Shown here piece by piece: positions 1-7,870 of a DNA stretch of 35,933 nt (its first letter is position 1; each line of letters opens with the position of its first letter). The notes below the pieces were generated by a model. That model was given only the letters and a program-made list of their open reading frames with translations. It searched no databases and was not told the origin of the DNA. Origin of the DNA: an uncultured Duncaniella sp. (lineage in GTDB: Bacteria; Bacteroidota; Bacteroidia; Bacteroidales; Muribaculaceae); the NCBI GenBank assembly GCA_910578615.1, contig CAJTRI010000008.1, positions 1-35,933 of the forward strand, given 5' to 3'. The position numbers were made by a program, and so were the translations under genes.

Positions 1-195
1 CCCGGCATCCCCTCACAGCCGCTACCCCGCACCGCGCAGCCGTGCCATCCCCTGCCTCTTTTCGTTGTCTCCAAGACATATAATGTTACCGTATGTCTTT
101 AATCTATATCCACACATGATGTGTTATTCACTCATACGGGTTGGCAAAAAATAATGGCTGGGAGCCATGATGGGATATTTGCTTGTTTGATTAAG
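1..195. other. Left-edge region without a supported gene
   Basis: No start, stop and family combination can be supported here. The first 60 bases are C-rich and open in more than one frame, so they could be the tail of a gene beginning outside the window, but no family is recognisable in what remains. A short inverted repeat (ATGGCT, GGG, AGCCAT) lies at about 153-167. The rest is AT-rich and runs into the promoter at 196. Confidence 0.4.
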
Positions 196-227
196 TTTGT
201 TTATTTGATTAAAGTTATCTAACTTTG
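196..227 (+). promoter_or_regulatory. Bacteroidetes-type promoter for the cyclophilin-ilvA-SPOR unit
   Basis: TTTG at 196-199 and TAACTTTG at 220-227 are separated by 20 bases, matching the Bacteroidetes housekeeping consensus (TTTG, 17-23 bases, TAnnTTTG). Transcription would begin near 233, giving a leader of about 215 bases before the ATG at 450. No known riboswitch family was recognised in the leader. It contains a short reading frame (404-439) ending just before the gene, with nothing to show that it is translated. Confidence 0.75.
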
Positions 228-449
228 TGTTGCTATAAAGTGACTTCTATGAAATTTTAGGTATGGCCGGGCAATAGGTTGAACAGTGTTGTCCGTTAAG
301 CCGTCAGCCCAAAAACAGCTGTCTCAGACATAGCCCGTGTGATAGATGACAAGGTTTTGCGGGATGTCTGGCCGGTAACAGGAAGAAACTTTTTGAATCC
401 ACCATGACCGCAGACAGATTTGTCGGCAGGGTCATCTAAGCATATTAAA

Positions 450-1310
450 ATGATTGACAAAAGAAACATCATCCTGACACTTACAATCCTGCTTGCCGCA
501 ATTGCCGGTGCCGGGGCAACTAAACATGAAAAAGATATTATGACAAATTCTTCTCAGAACGACGGGGATGTGAGAGTTCTCCTTCATACATCGCTCGGCG
601 ACATCACGATCCTTCTTTACGGTGATACTCCGCGCCACACAGCCAACTTTGTAAAGCGTGTGAATGCCGGTGACTATGACGGAGTACTGTTCCACCGTGT
701 GATAAATGATTTCATGATTCAGACCGGCGACCCTTCAAGTAAGAATGCTCCCAAAGGCAAGATGCTCGGTGCTGGTGATTCCGGCGAACAGATTGATGCC
801 GAGTTCCTTTTCCCGAAACATTATCACCATCGTGGAGCCATCGCGGCAGCCCGGCAGGGTGACAGTGTAAATCCTGAGAAGAAATCCTCCGGCTCGCAGT
901 TTTACATAGTGACAGGTCGGAAGTTCTCGGCTGCCCAGATGGAACAGATGGAACACAAGGCCCAGATGCAGCGTAAGCAGAATGTGTTTGACCGTCTGTG
1001 CAAGGAGAACCGGGACACCATCATGACTCTGCGCCGCAACCGCGATCAGGCCGGATTACAGACACTTCAAGAAAAGCTCGTCAAGGAGACAGAACAACAG
1101 ACGGCTTCTGACACTGTCATCTATACTCCCGAAATGCGCGAGGTTTATGCCAATCAGGGCGGTACGCCACATCTTGACGGTGACTATACGGTCTATGGAC
1201 GTGTTATTGACGGGATGGACATCGTAGAGAAGATAGAGAAGACCGATACAGATGCCAACGACCGGCCCATAGAAGACATTAAGATTATTTCTGCAAAGGT
1301 AATAGACTGA
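450..1310 (+). CDS. Secreted cyclophilin-type peptidyl-prolyl cis-trans isomerase
   Basis: This is a cyclophilin-family peptidyl-prolyl isomerase, expected to catalyse proline cis-trans isomerisation in proteins of the cell envelope. The ATG at 450 is preferred over an upstream TTG at 420 because it gives a signal-peptide-like N terminus (positive charge, then ILTLTILLAAIAGAGA). Family motifs are clear: an early strand with a HTSLGDI segment, the FHRVI motif with its catalytic Arg, and SGSQFYIVTG. The second half of the fold (YTVYGRVIDGMDIVEKI) comes only after an inserted, strongly helical and charged segment of roughly 70 residues rich in Gln, Lys and Glu. Such insertions occur in Bacteroidetes cyclophilins, but they make this protein (287 residues) much longer than a minimal cyclophilin. 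The stop is 2 bases before the ilvA start, so the two are surely co-transcribed. Confidence 0.93.
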   Translation: MIDKRNIILTLTILLAAIAGAGATKHEKDIMTNSSQNDGDVRVLLHTSLGDITILLYGDTPRHTANFVKRVNAGDYDGVLFHRVINDFMIQTGDPSSKNAPKGKMLGAGDSGEQIDAEFLFPKHYHHRGAIAAARQGDSVNPEKKSSGSQFYIVTGRKFSAAQMEQMEHKAQMQRKQNVFDRLCKENRDTIMTLRRNRDQAGLQTLQEKLVKETEQQTASDTVIYTPEMREVYANQGGTPHLDGDYTVYGRVIDGMDIVEKIEKTDTDANDRPIEDIKIISAKVID

Positions 1311-1312
1311 CA

Positions 1313-2518
1313 ATGGAAGACAAACTTGAAATCTCAGAGGTATACCGCGCTGCCCAGGTGCTCCGCGATGTGGCCCGCCATCCGCGCCTTATAGGCCCGA
1401 CAAAGATTAATCCCGAGGCTGAGATCTATCTCAAACCCGAGAATCTCCAACACACAGGTGCCTTCAAGCTACGAGGTGCTTATTATAAGATATCGCAGCT
1501 TACCCCCGAGGAGCGCGAGAAGGGTGTTATAGCGTGTTCAGCCGGCAACCACGCCCAAGGTGTTGCCCTTGCCGCCACGGCTAACGGTATTAAGTCGCTG
1601 ATATGTCTTCCTGCCGGAGCGCCGATTTCAAAGATCGAGGCTACCAAGCGTCTTGGCGCGGAGGTCTGCCTCGTTCCCGGAGTCTATGACGATGCCTATG
1701 AGAAGGCTCTCGAACTTCAACGAGAATATGGCTATACGTTCATCCATCCGTTCGATGATCTTAAAGTTATAGCCGGCCAAGGCACCATCGCACTCGAAAT
1801 ACTCGAAGAGATGCCTGACGTTGAGGCTGTGATAGTCCCCATAGGCGGCGGAGGGCTTATAGCCGGAATAGCTTTCACGCTAAAACAGCTTAAACCAGAT
1901 GTGAAGGTCTATGGCGTACAGGCAAATGGTGCTCCTTCCATGTTTGTCTCCATAAAGGATGGCAAGCGTGAGCATCTCAACACTGTCTCCACCATTGCTG
2001 ACGGAATAGCTGTCAAGGAGCCGGGCGCCAATACGTTTGATTTCTGTTCCAATTATGTGGACGAGATTGTGACAGTCAGCGATGATGAGATCGCGGCCTC
2101 TATTCTCGCGCTTATAGAGCAGCAGAAACTTGTGGCCGAAGGAGCCGGAGCCGTATCGGTGGCTGCGGCTATGTTTGACAAGGTGCCTGTCAAGGGCAAG
2201 AAGACTGTATGCGTGGTGTCTGGTGGTAATATAGATGTCACAATCCTCAATCGTGTGATAACCCGTGGCCTTGTCAAGAGCGGACGCAACTGCACTCTCA
2301 AACTTGATGTGGGCGACAAGCCAGGACAGCTTTCCGAGATATGCAGCATACTTGGATCTAACGGTGCGAACATCATCTCCGTCACCCACGAACGCAATTC
2401 GGACGCCACCTCTATCAACGGATGCATCATCCGTATTGAGGTCGAGACACGTAATAACGACCATATCCGCATGATCAAGCAGGCTTTGGTAGACTCGGGC
2501 CACAGCGTGGTACAATAG
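1313..2518 (+). CDS. ilvA: Threonine ammonia-lyase with C-terminal ACT domain
   Basis: This PLP enzyme of 401 residues deaminates threonine to 2-oxobutanoate, the first committed step to isoleucine. The Schiff-base lysine is K52 in TGAFKLRGA. The substrate loop SAGNHAQG lies at about 76-83, the glycine-rich phosphate-binding loop GGGG at about 178-181, and SGGN at about 303-306. A single ACT-type domain occupies about 326-401. The length and single ACT domain fit the shorter ilvA/tdcB-like class, common in Bacteroidetes, rather than the longer E. coli IlvA with two regulatory modules, so allosteric behaviour cannot be read from the sequence. It sits 2 bases after the cyclophilin and 13 before the SPOR lipoprotein, probably in one operon. 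Confidence 0.95.
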   Translation: MEDKLEISEVYRAAQVLRDVARHPRLIGPTKINPEAEIYLKPENLQHTGAFKLRGAYYKISQLTPEEREKGVIACSAGNHAQGVALAATANGIKSLICLPAGAPISKIEATKRLGAEVCLVPGVYDDAYEKALELQREYGYTFIHPFDDLKVIAGQGTIALEILEEMPDVEAVIVPIGGGGLIAGIAFTLKQLKPDVKVYGVQANGAPSMFVSIKDGKREHLNTVSTIADGIAVKEPGANTFDFCSNYVDEIVTVSDDEIAASILALIEQQKLVAEGAGAVSVAAAMFDKVPVKGKKTVCVVSGGNIDVTILNRVITRGLVKSGRNCTLKLDVGDKPGQLSEICSILGSNGANIISVTHERNSDATSINGCIIRIEVETRNNDHIRMIKQALVDSGHSVVQ

Positions 2519-2531
2519 AAATCTCTTTCCG

Positions 2532-3062
2532 ATGAACAGATTCCGAATGCTCCCCTTTGCCGGGGGCCTCTTTATCGCCGGTCTTGTGGCTCTGACGGGC
2601 TGCAAGACCAGCGAGGCCAATTACCGTCAGGCTTATGAGACGGCCGTGACCCAGAGGCAGGATGCCGCCGGTCTTGATTCAACGATATATTCGCGCATCC
2701 GTAACAGTGCCAAGACATCATCCCTTGTGGTGGATGGTGACTCCCTGCCTGTCAGAACCGAATATATAGGCGTGACGGAAGGGGAGGGCATCGCAAGGAC
2801 AGACCTGAGGCGCTACAATGTGGTGGTAGGTCAGTTCAAGCAGATATTCAATGCCAGACAGATGCGCTCCCGCCTGATAGACAACGGGTATGAAGGTGCT
2901 TTTATAGTCCACACACGCGAGCCGCTTTACTATGTGGTTACAGCCACATCTGACACTCCTGCCGATATTTATGAGGCTTGGAAGCGGGTCAGTGGCGACA
3001 AAGGTATAGTGCTGCGTGCTCCTCTGCCTTTCATACTGTGTCCGGCTCATCTCTCGCGATAA
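2532..3062 (+). CDS. SPOR-domain lipoprotein
   Basis: The N terminus is a lipoprotein signal ending in LTGC (Cys24 is the predicted lipidated residue). After a variable linker, residues of about 95-165 resemble a SPOR domain: VVVGQFKQIFNARQMRSRL, then GYEGAFIV, then a final strand with YYVVTAT. SPOR domains bind glycan strands stripped of stem peptides and usually localise proteins to division sites, so a role in envelope or septal biology is likely; the partner is unknown. The protein has 176 residues. It is the last gene of the unit, and its stop lies 3 bases before the next promoter. The linkage to ilvA appears to be operon membership without obvious functional logic. Confidence 0.88.
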   Translation: MNRFRMLPFAGGLFIAGLVALTGCKTSEANYRQAYETAVTQRQDAAGLDSTIYSRIRNSAKTSSLVVDGDSLPVRTEYIGVTEGEGIARTDLRRYNVVVGQFKQIFNARQMRSRLIDNGYEGAFIVHTREPLYYVVTATSDTPADIYEAWKRVSGDKGIVLRAPLPFILCPAHLSR

Positions 3063-3065
3063 AGA

Positions 3066-3097
3066 TTTGTTACTTCCTCTAAAAATTGCTAACTTTG
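3066..3097 (+). promoter_or_regulatory. Promoter of the rseC-rnfB-rnfC operon
   Basis: TTTG at 3066-3069 and TAACTTTG at 3090-3097, spaced by 20 bases, match the Bacteroidetes promoter. Transcription would begin at about 3103, about 10 bases before the ATG at 3113. This rules out the upstream TTG at 3086 as the start of rseC, because it lies inside the promoter. Confidence 0.8.
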
Positions 3098-3112
3098 TGG
3101 CGAAAATTTACC

Positions 3113-3538
3113 ATGAAGAAAGAATCCGTAACCCATAAGGGAACAATCACGCAGATTTCGGGCAATATACTGACTGTACGCACCGATGACGAATGCCGGT
3201 GTGACGGTTGTGCTGTTGCCGTATTATGCAATAAGGACTCCTCTGACGGCCGGGAATCACTTTCCATCAATGTGGACGATGGGTCACGTTTCGCCATAGG
3301 TGACAGGGTGGAGGCTTCCGCTTCTTCCGGCTCGACGCTTTTTGCAACGTGGTTTGCACTCATCCTACCTACGATTGTTTTCATCGGAGTCATCCTCGGG
3401 GTGAGGTTCGGTTACCCCGACAGCGGCGCCTGGTCGATACTTGCCGGATTCATAGCCCTCGGCCTGTATGACCTTGTCCTGTTCCTTTACCGCAAGCGTA
3501 TAGCGCGCAGGGTGGTATGGAAGGTTGCGAGACTCTGA
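3113..3538 (+). CDS. rseC: RseC/MucC family membrane protein (SoxR-reducing system type)
   Basis: The protein has 141 residues from the ATG at 3113. An N-terminal soluble domain carries a cysteine cluster (C28, C30, C33, C39 in CRCDGCAVAVLC), followed by two membrane segments at about 72-95 and 100-125 and a basic tail. This is the layout of RseC family proteins, which in E. coli help the Rsx/Rnf complex keep SoxR reduced and which stand first in Bacteroidetes rnf operons. Its place immediately before rnfB supports the call. The cysteines may bind a metal centre or act in redox, which is inference. It starts the transcript from the promoter at 3066-3097 and is followed after 42 bases by rnfB. 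Confidence 0.9.
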   Translation: MKKESVTHKGTITQISGNILTVRTDDECRCDGCAVAVLCNKDSSDGRESLSINVDDGSRFAIGDRVEASASSGSTLFATWFALILPTIVFIGVILGVRFGYPDSGAWSILAGFIALGLYDLVLFLYRKRIARRVVWKVARL

Positions 3539-3580
3539 CCACGTCATTCAAGCCAATCACATCATATCTCACGTAATACC

Positions 3581-4438
3581 ATGAATGTAATTCTTTTATC
3601 AATCATTGTCCTCGGGACTATCGGAATCTTAGGCGCCGCAGTGCTTTTCGTTGTGGCGCGCTGCTTCCATGTCCAGGAGGATCCGCGCATAGACAGTGTT
3701 GAAGCTTTGCTGCCCGGAGCCAATTGTGGCGGTTGCGGACGCAGCGGATGCCGTGACTTTGCTGCCGCGTGTGTGAAGGCCGACACTCTCGACGGGCTGT
3801 CATGTCCTTCGTCAAGTGCCGAGACTATGAAGAAGATAGGCGAGATAGTGGGACTTGCCGCCGCCGTGGCCAAGCCTAAGATCGCCGTCATAAAGTGTAA
3901 CGGTACGTGTGACCTCCGACCGGCGCTTGCACGTTTCGAGGGTGCTCCCTCATGCTCAGTGCTTGCCTCCCTCGGAAGCGGGTCGTCTGCATGTCCCAAC
4001 GGATGTCTCGGTTGTGGTGACTGTGTGGCTTCGTGCCCTTATGGAGCCATGAGGATGAACCATGAAACAGGTCTGCCAGAGGTGATCGAAGACAAATGTG
4101 TAGGGTGCGGTGTATGTGCCAAATCATGTTCGCGTTCCATCATAGAGCTGCGTTACAAAGGGCCTCGCGGAATGAGGGTCTATGTGGCATGTTCAAATAA
4201 GGAAAAGGGTGCGCAGGCCATGAAGGAATGCAAGGCCGCATGTATAGGATGCTCGAAATGTGTGAAAGTCTGTACCCATGAGGCTGTCTCGGTGGCATCC
4301 AATCTGTCGTATATTGATTTTGAGAAATGCAAGCTCTGTCGCAAGTGTGTGGACGTATGTCCTACCCATGCCATACACGCCGTCAACTTCCCGGTGAAGA
4401 AAGCCGAGGGGCCGAAACCAGAACCTGCAACAGTCTAA
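3581..4438 (+). CDS. rnfB: Rnf electron transport complex subunit B
   Basis: RnfB is the iron-sulfur subunit that passes electrons within the ion-translocating ferredoxin:NAD+ oxidoreductase. An N-terminal membrane helix (about 4-26) is followed by the Fe-S motif GANCGGCGRSGC (C49, C52, C57, with C75 the likely fourth ligand). Four more cysteine groups form two bacterial-ferredoxin modules: CLGCGDCVASCP, CVGCGVCAKSC, CIGCSKCVKVC and CKLCRKCVDVCP. The length of 285 residues is normal for the Bacteroidetes form and all expected cysteine groups are present, so there is no sign of decay. It lies between rseC and rnfC (22 bases before rnfC). The membrane partners RnfA, D, E and G are not encoded in this window. 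Confidence 0.96.
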   Translation: MNVILLSIIVLGTIGILGAAVLFVVARCFHVQEDPRIDSVEALLPGANCGGCGRSGCRDFAAACVKADTLDGLSCPSSSAETMKKIGEIVGLAAAVAKPKIAVIKCNGTCDLRPALARFEGAPSCSVLASLGSGSSACPNGCLGCGDCVASCPYGAMRMNHETGLPEVIEDKCVGCGVCAKSCSRSIIELRYKGPRGMRVYVACSNKEKGAQAMKECKAACIGCSKCVKVCTHEAVSVASNLSYIDFEKCKLCRKCVDVCPTHAIHAVNFPVKKAEGPKPEPATV

Positions 4439-4460
4439 TCTCTCATTCTCACTTTCATCC

Positions 4461-5801
4461 ATGAAACTCCGTACATTCAAAATAGGTGGCATACATCCTG
4501 CTGAAAACAAGATCGCAGCCGGAAAACCCATTGTCACCCTTCCACTGCCCAACGAGGTGGTGCTCCCCGTATCCCAACATATAGGCGCTCCTGCCAAGCC
4601 TGTTGTCAAGAAAGGTGACAAGGTCAGGCGTGGCGATATTGTGGCCGAGGCTGGTGGCTTTGTATCAGCTAATATCCACACCCCCATATCCGGCTCCGTA
4701 GTGAAGATTGACGTGGCCCGCACGCCGCAGGGACTGCCTGTCGAGGCTATATATATAAAGAGTGACGAGGCCGACCGTGAAGCTGATGCCGCAGCTATGG
4801 CAGACAATGCCCCGCGACGCACAGCTGCCGAGGTGGCTGCTCTTGACGGAAAGGCTATCGTAGACCTTGTTAAAGAGGCCGGTATAGTGGGACTCGGCGG
4901 GGCCACATTTCCGGCCCATGTCAAACTCTGCCCACCTCCGGGATCGAAAGCCGAGCTGGTCATCATCAATGCCGTAGAGTGTGAACCGTGCCTGTCATGC
5001 GACGATATGCTCATGCGTGAGAATCCTGGCGAGATAGTCAAGGGTGTGGAATTGTTGATGAGAGCGGCCGGTGTCAGCCGTGGTGTGATAGCTATCGAAA
5101 ACAATAAGCCCGAGGCGATAGCCGCTATGATCTCGGCCTCTTCCCGAGTTCCGGGTATCGAGGTAATGCCACTTAAAGTCAAATATCCGCAGGGTGGGGA
5201 GAAGCAGCTCATCGCGGCCGTGACAGGCCGGGAAGTTCCGTCCGGCGCCCTGCCGATTGCCACCGGTGCCATTGTCCAGAATGTGGCTACGGCATATGCC
5301 GTCTATCGAGCCGTCTATCATAACGAACCTATACTTGACCGCGTCCTAACGATCCATGACGGAAACGAGGGCCGGAATCTACGCGTGGCTATCGGTACCA
5401 TTCTGGCCGATATCGTAGACAAGGACGATTATGAGAAAATCATACTCGGAGGCCCCATGATGGGACGTACCGCCTCTACGCTCCAAACCCCCATGATAAA
5501 GGGAACCTCCGGCATACTTCTTGACAAGAAGTATGCCCACCGTCGCCCTGTGGAACCGTGTATACGTTGCGGGGCTTGCGTTACGGCGTGCCCCATGGGA
5601 CTTGAACCTTTCCTTGTAAGCACCCTTTCGCGTCTTAAAGAGTGGGAGGAGGCTGAGAAGGAGAAGATAGCAAACTGTATAGAATGCGGGTCTTGCAGCT
5701 ATGCGTGCCCGTCTTCACGTCCGATACTTGACTATATCAGGGTCGGTAAGGGCAAAGTCATGGCCGCGATACGAGCCAGAGCCGCAGCAAAAAATTCATA
5801 G
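4461..5801 (+). CDS. rnfC: Rnf electron transport complex subunit C
   Basis: RnfC is the peripheral NADH/FMN-binding subunit of the Rnf complex. The 446-residue protein shows the N-terminal RnfC barrel-sandwich region, a Complex I 51-kDa-like part (GLGGATFPAHVK, then INAVECEPCLSCDD), an SLBB-like stretch, and two C-terminal ferredoxin motifs, CIRCGACVTACPMGL and CIECGSCSYACPSSRP. It lacks the long alanine-rich tail of enterobacterial RsxC, as is usual outside the Gammaproteobacteria. The gene is intact and ends 19 bases before a strong terminator, so the transcription unit stops here. In most bacteria rnfD, rnfG, rnfE and rnfA follow; their absence is the notable point of this operon. Confidence 0.96.
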   Translation: MKLRTFKIGGIHPAENKIAAGKPIVTLPLPNEVVLPVSQHIGAPAKPVVKKGDKVRRGDIVAEAGGFVSANIHTPISGSVVKIDVARTPQGLPVEAIYIKSDEADREADAAAMADNAPRRTAAEVAALDGKAIVDLVKEAGIVGLGGATFPAHVKLCPPPGSKAELVIINAVECEPCLSCDDMLMRENPGEIVKGVELLMRAAGVSRGVIAIENNKPEAIAAMISASSRVPGIEVMPLKVKYPQGGEKQLIAAVTGREVPSGALPIATGAIVQNVATAYAVYRAVYHNEPILDRVLTIHDGNEGRNLRVAIGTILADIVDKDDYEKIILGGPMMGRTASTLQTPMIKGTSGILLDKKYAHRRPVEPCIRCGACVTACPMGLEPFLVSTLSRLKEWEEAEKEKIANCIECGSCSYACPSSRPILDYIRVGKGKVMAAIRARAAAKNS

Positions 5802-5820
5802 ACAATACTTGTTTATAACG

Positions 5821-5866
5821 AATCCGGGAGGTTGTATTATGATACAGTCTCCCGGATTCTTTTTTT
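5821..5866 (+). terminator. Intrinsic terminator after rnfC
   Basis: Arms AATCCGGGAG (5821-5830) and CTCCCGGATT (5849-5858) pair perfectly, an inner TGTA/TACA extends the stem, and a run of T follows at 5860-5866. It closes the rseC-rnfB-rnfC transcript. Confidence 0.9.
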
Positions 5867-6000
5867 ACATATGCATTACATTGTTGCAAAACTGTAACAA
5901 AACCAGTACCGTTGTTGCTGATGTAATCAATTGCTAATCAATGCTATAATGCTTGTGCGAAAAATAGTTTGGCAATAGGATAAAAATAATAATGAAAAAG

Positions 6001-6064
6001 ATTGAAATTCGGTGTCCGTGATGTAATTTTGAATCGTCAAACAAAAACAAAGCCCGTTTCGGGC
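6001..6064 (+). promoter_or_regulatory. Promoter and leader hairpin of the first ECF sigma gene
   Basis: ATTG (6001-6004) and TAATTTTG (6024-6031), spaced by 19 bases, resemble the Bacteroidetes promoter with a slightly weaker -33 element. The leader of about 95 bases begins near 6037 and contains the hairpin GCCCG-TTT-CGGGC at 6052-6064. The rest of the interval 5867-6132 is AT-rich and holds no gene I can support. Confidence 0.55.
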
Positions 6065-6132
6065 ATGACTGAATAAAGCAATTCATTACAAATCCAAGAC
6101 CAAATCTATAAACAAATAAAGGCGATATTATT

Positions 6133-6636
6133 ATGGCAAACAAAGAATTTGAAAACAAGCTCATGAGCCTACAAGGCAATCTGCTTAACTTTGCCTACAT
6201 GCTCACATCCAATCGTGACAACGCCTATGACCTTCTCCAGGACACGACGCTCAAAGCCCTTGACAATGAGAGCAAGTATGTTGAGAATACCAACTTCAAA
6301 GGATGGGTATTCACCATCATGCGCAACATCTTCATCAACAACTACCGCAAGGTGGTGCGCAGCTCTACCGTCATTGACCAGACGGAAGATCTCTATCACC
6401 TGAATCTTTCTCAGGATTCTGGTCTTGAAACACCCGAAGGCTACTTCGGCGCCTCAGAGATTTCCGATGCGATCAATTCGTTTCCTGATGACTACCGCAT
6501 ACCTTTCTCAATGCATGTGGCAGGATATAAATATAATGAAATCGCCGAGAAGATGAATCTTCCTCTTGGCACTGTAAAGAGCCGTATCTTCTTTGCCCGC
6601 AAGAAATTGCAGACCCAGTTTGCCGACTATCGCTGA
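6133..6636 (+). CDS. ECF-type RNA polymerase sigma factor (copy 1)
   Basis: This is a sigma-70 family factor of 167 residues with only regions 2 and 4, as in ECF factors. Region 2 covers about residues 12-75 (NAYDLLQDTTLKAL, then FKGWVFTIMRNIFINNYRK). Region 4 covers about 110-160 (DDYRIPFSMHVAGYKYNEIAEKM, then LPLGTVKSRIFFARKKL), containing the -35 recognition helix. It directs RNA polymerase to a dedicated promoter set that cannot be read from here. By eye, about 141 of 167 residues are identical to the next gene. No anti-sigma gene follows, so control may be at the level of transcription or by an unlinked partner. The ATG at 6133 follows an AT-rich, non-Shine-Dalgarno leader. Confidence 0.95.
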   Translation: MANKEFENKLMSLQGNLLNFAYMLTSNRDNAYDLLQDTTLKALDNESKYVENTNFKGWVFTIMRNIFINNYRKVVRSSTVIDQTEDLYHLNLSQDSGLETPEGYFGASEISDAINSFPDDYRIPFSMHVAGYKYNEIAEKMNLPLGTVKSRIFFARKKLQTQFADYR

Positions 6637-7155
6637 GTCAGGGCTGTATTATAACCATCAAGACTCATTCTCTCTTTCCCTTCCCTCCTACCGGGACTAA
6701 GTAAAAGGCATTCAGACTATTTTTGCAATATAATTACGTAGAGATTACCGTTTCAAAGACATAATAAGATTGGTGAAAAAGTTTCCGGGATGATTTCTAT
6801 AAAAGGTATTAAAGATTGTTTTAGGCCGATACACAGGTATTTATTATGATAATATAAGATTTTATTTCTGCGGCTTGCGTTGGTGATATTAAAAGATCTC
6901 GTCCGAAAGAAGCTTGTAGTATTCAGCGGTGACAGCAAGGTTACGGGAAATAGTCTGTGTAATATAATTGTAACAACTTTGTAATTATGTATATTGTTGA
7001 ATTACAAAATATTATAATAAAATGTTACATAATTTTGCTCAAATAAGTAAAAATTAATATAACAAAGACACACAATTGTTGTAAAAGATTGTACTTTTGT
7101 AAAGTCAAACCGACACAACGACACCATTTCGATAATCCATTTAAAACTACTCATC
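6637..7155. other. Long AT-rich intergenic region between the two sigma genes
   Basis: This interval of about 520 bases has no supported gene; a 61-codon minus-strand frame in it resembles nothing. Near its right end are an inverted repeat, TTTGTAATT (6978-6986) and AATTACAAA (7000-7008), and a -7-like box TACTTTTG at 7092-7099 about 55 bases before the second sigma gene, without a well-placed -33 element. The second copy therefore probably has its own start of transcription, perhaps through a non-standard promoter. No convincing terminator follows the first copy. Confidence 0.5.
6978..7008. repeat. Inverted repeat upstream of second sigma gene
   Basis: Nine-base arms TTTGTAATT and AATTACAAA are perfect reverse complements around a 13-base spacer. 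Further out, TGTAACA and TGTTACA also match but with unequal spacing. In such AT-rich DNA this could be chance; its place upstream of the sigma gene makes an operator possible. Confidence 0.4.
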
Positions 7156-7659
7156 ATGGCATCAAACGAATTTCAATCAAAACTTATGGGTTTGCAGGAT
7201 AACCTGCTGAACTTTGCACTCATGCTCACCTCCAATCGTGACAATGCCTATGACCTGCTCCAGGATACCACCCTCAAGGCTTTGTCAAACGAGGGGAAGT
7301 ATGTAGAGAACACCAACTTCAAGGGTTGGGTGTTCACCATCATGCGCAACATCTTTATCAACAACTATCGCCGCGTGACACGCAATGCAACGGTTGTTGA
7401 TCAAACCGAGGACCTCTACCACCTGAACCTTTCGCAAGACTCAGGCCTTGAGTCGCCGGAAGGATCGGTGGGTGTTGCCGAGATTACAGAAGCTATAAAT
7501 TCATTCTCGGATGACTACCGCATACCGTTCTCGATGCATGTGGCAGGTTATAAGTACAACGAGATTGCCGAGGAGATGCAACTCCCGCTCGGAACCATTA
7601 AAAGCCGTATCTTCTTTGCCCGCAAGAAACTGCAAAGTCAGTTTGCGGATTACAGATAG
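7156..7659 (+). CDS. ECF-type RNA polymerase sigma factor (copy 2)
   Basis: The second copy also has 167 residues and no gaps against the first, differing at about 26 positions. Differences gather in the N-terminal ten residues, in the linker between regions 2 and 4 (after SQDSGLE) and near residues 73-80. The region 2 core (NAYDLLQDTTLKAL, FTIMRNIFINNYR) and region 4 helices (DDYRIPFSMHVAGYKYNEIAE, KSRIFFARKKLQ) are almost unchanged. The two factors probably recognise overlapping promoters and differ mainly in when they are expressed or how they are controlled; that is inference. A terminator follows 84 bases after the stop. No anti-sigma gene is adjacent. Confidence 0.95.
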   Translation: MASNEFQSKLMGLQDNLLNFALMLTSNRDNAYDLLQDTTLKALSNEGKYVENTNFKGWVFTIMRNIFINNYRRVTRNATVVDQTEDLYHLNLSQDSGLESPEGSVGVAEITEAINSFSDDYRIPFSMHVAGYKYNEIAEEMQLPLGTIKSRIFFARKKLQSQFADYR

Positions 7660-7743
7660 ATAATGGTCTTGAAATGGGTTAGAAACAACGCTCATCCTCC
7701 TCTCTCTTCTAAAAAGATCTGCTTGTAAGTTCTTGCAGGTATG

Positions 7744-7794
7744 AAAAATCCGGCGTCATAATCGAATGTTATCGATCTGGCGCCGGATTTTTTT
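7744..7794 (+). terminator. Terminator after second sigma gene
   Basis: AAAAATCCGGCG (7744-7755) pairs perfectly with CGCCGGATTTTT (7781-7792), an inner ATCGA/TCGAT stem is possible, and the right arm ends in a T run to 7794. The matching A run on the left side may let it work on the minus strand as well. Confidence 0.9.
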
Positions 7795-7815
7795 ATCATA
7801 GTAAAAATTTAAGTC

Positions 7816-7841
7816 CCTGATGACGAAGACACGTCATCAGG
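7816..7841 (-). terminator. Hairpin after the OmpH-like lipoprotein gene
   Basis: CCTGATGACG (7816-7825) and CGTCATCAGG (7832-7841) form a perfect 10-bp stem with a 6-base loop. Read on the minus strand it is followed by a T-rich stretch, as expected for a terminator of the gene ending at 7871. Confidence 0.75.
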
Positions 7842-7870
7842 AACTATGTGATATTATATGTATGTCGTTT

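Noticed and set aside
234..449. Riboswitch in the leader of the cyclophilin operon
   Set aside because: The leader is long enough, but I found no convincing set of helices or known conserved motifs; only a short unexplained reading frame is present.
1880..2620. 246-codon minus-strand frame across ilvA
   Set aside because: It lies entirely opposite a well-supported gene, has no recognisable domains and is explained by codon bias of the plus strand.
4193..5272. 359-codon minus-strand frame across rnfB and rnfC
   Set aside because: Low-complexity Ser/Thr/Ala/Pro product without motifs, antisense to two genes with complete iron-sulfur signatures.
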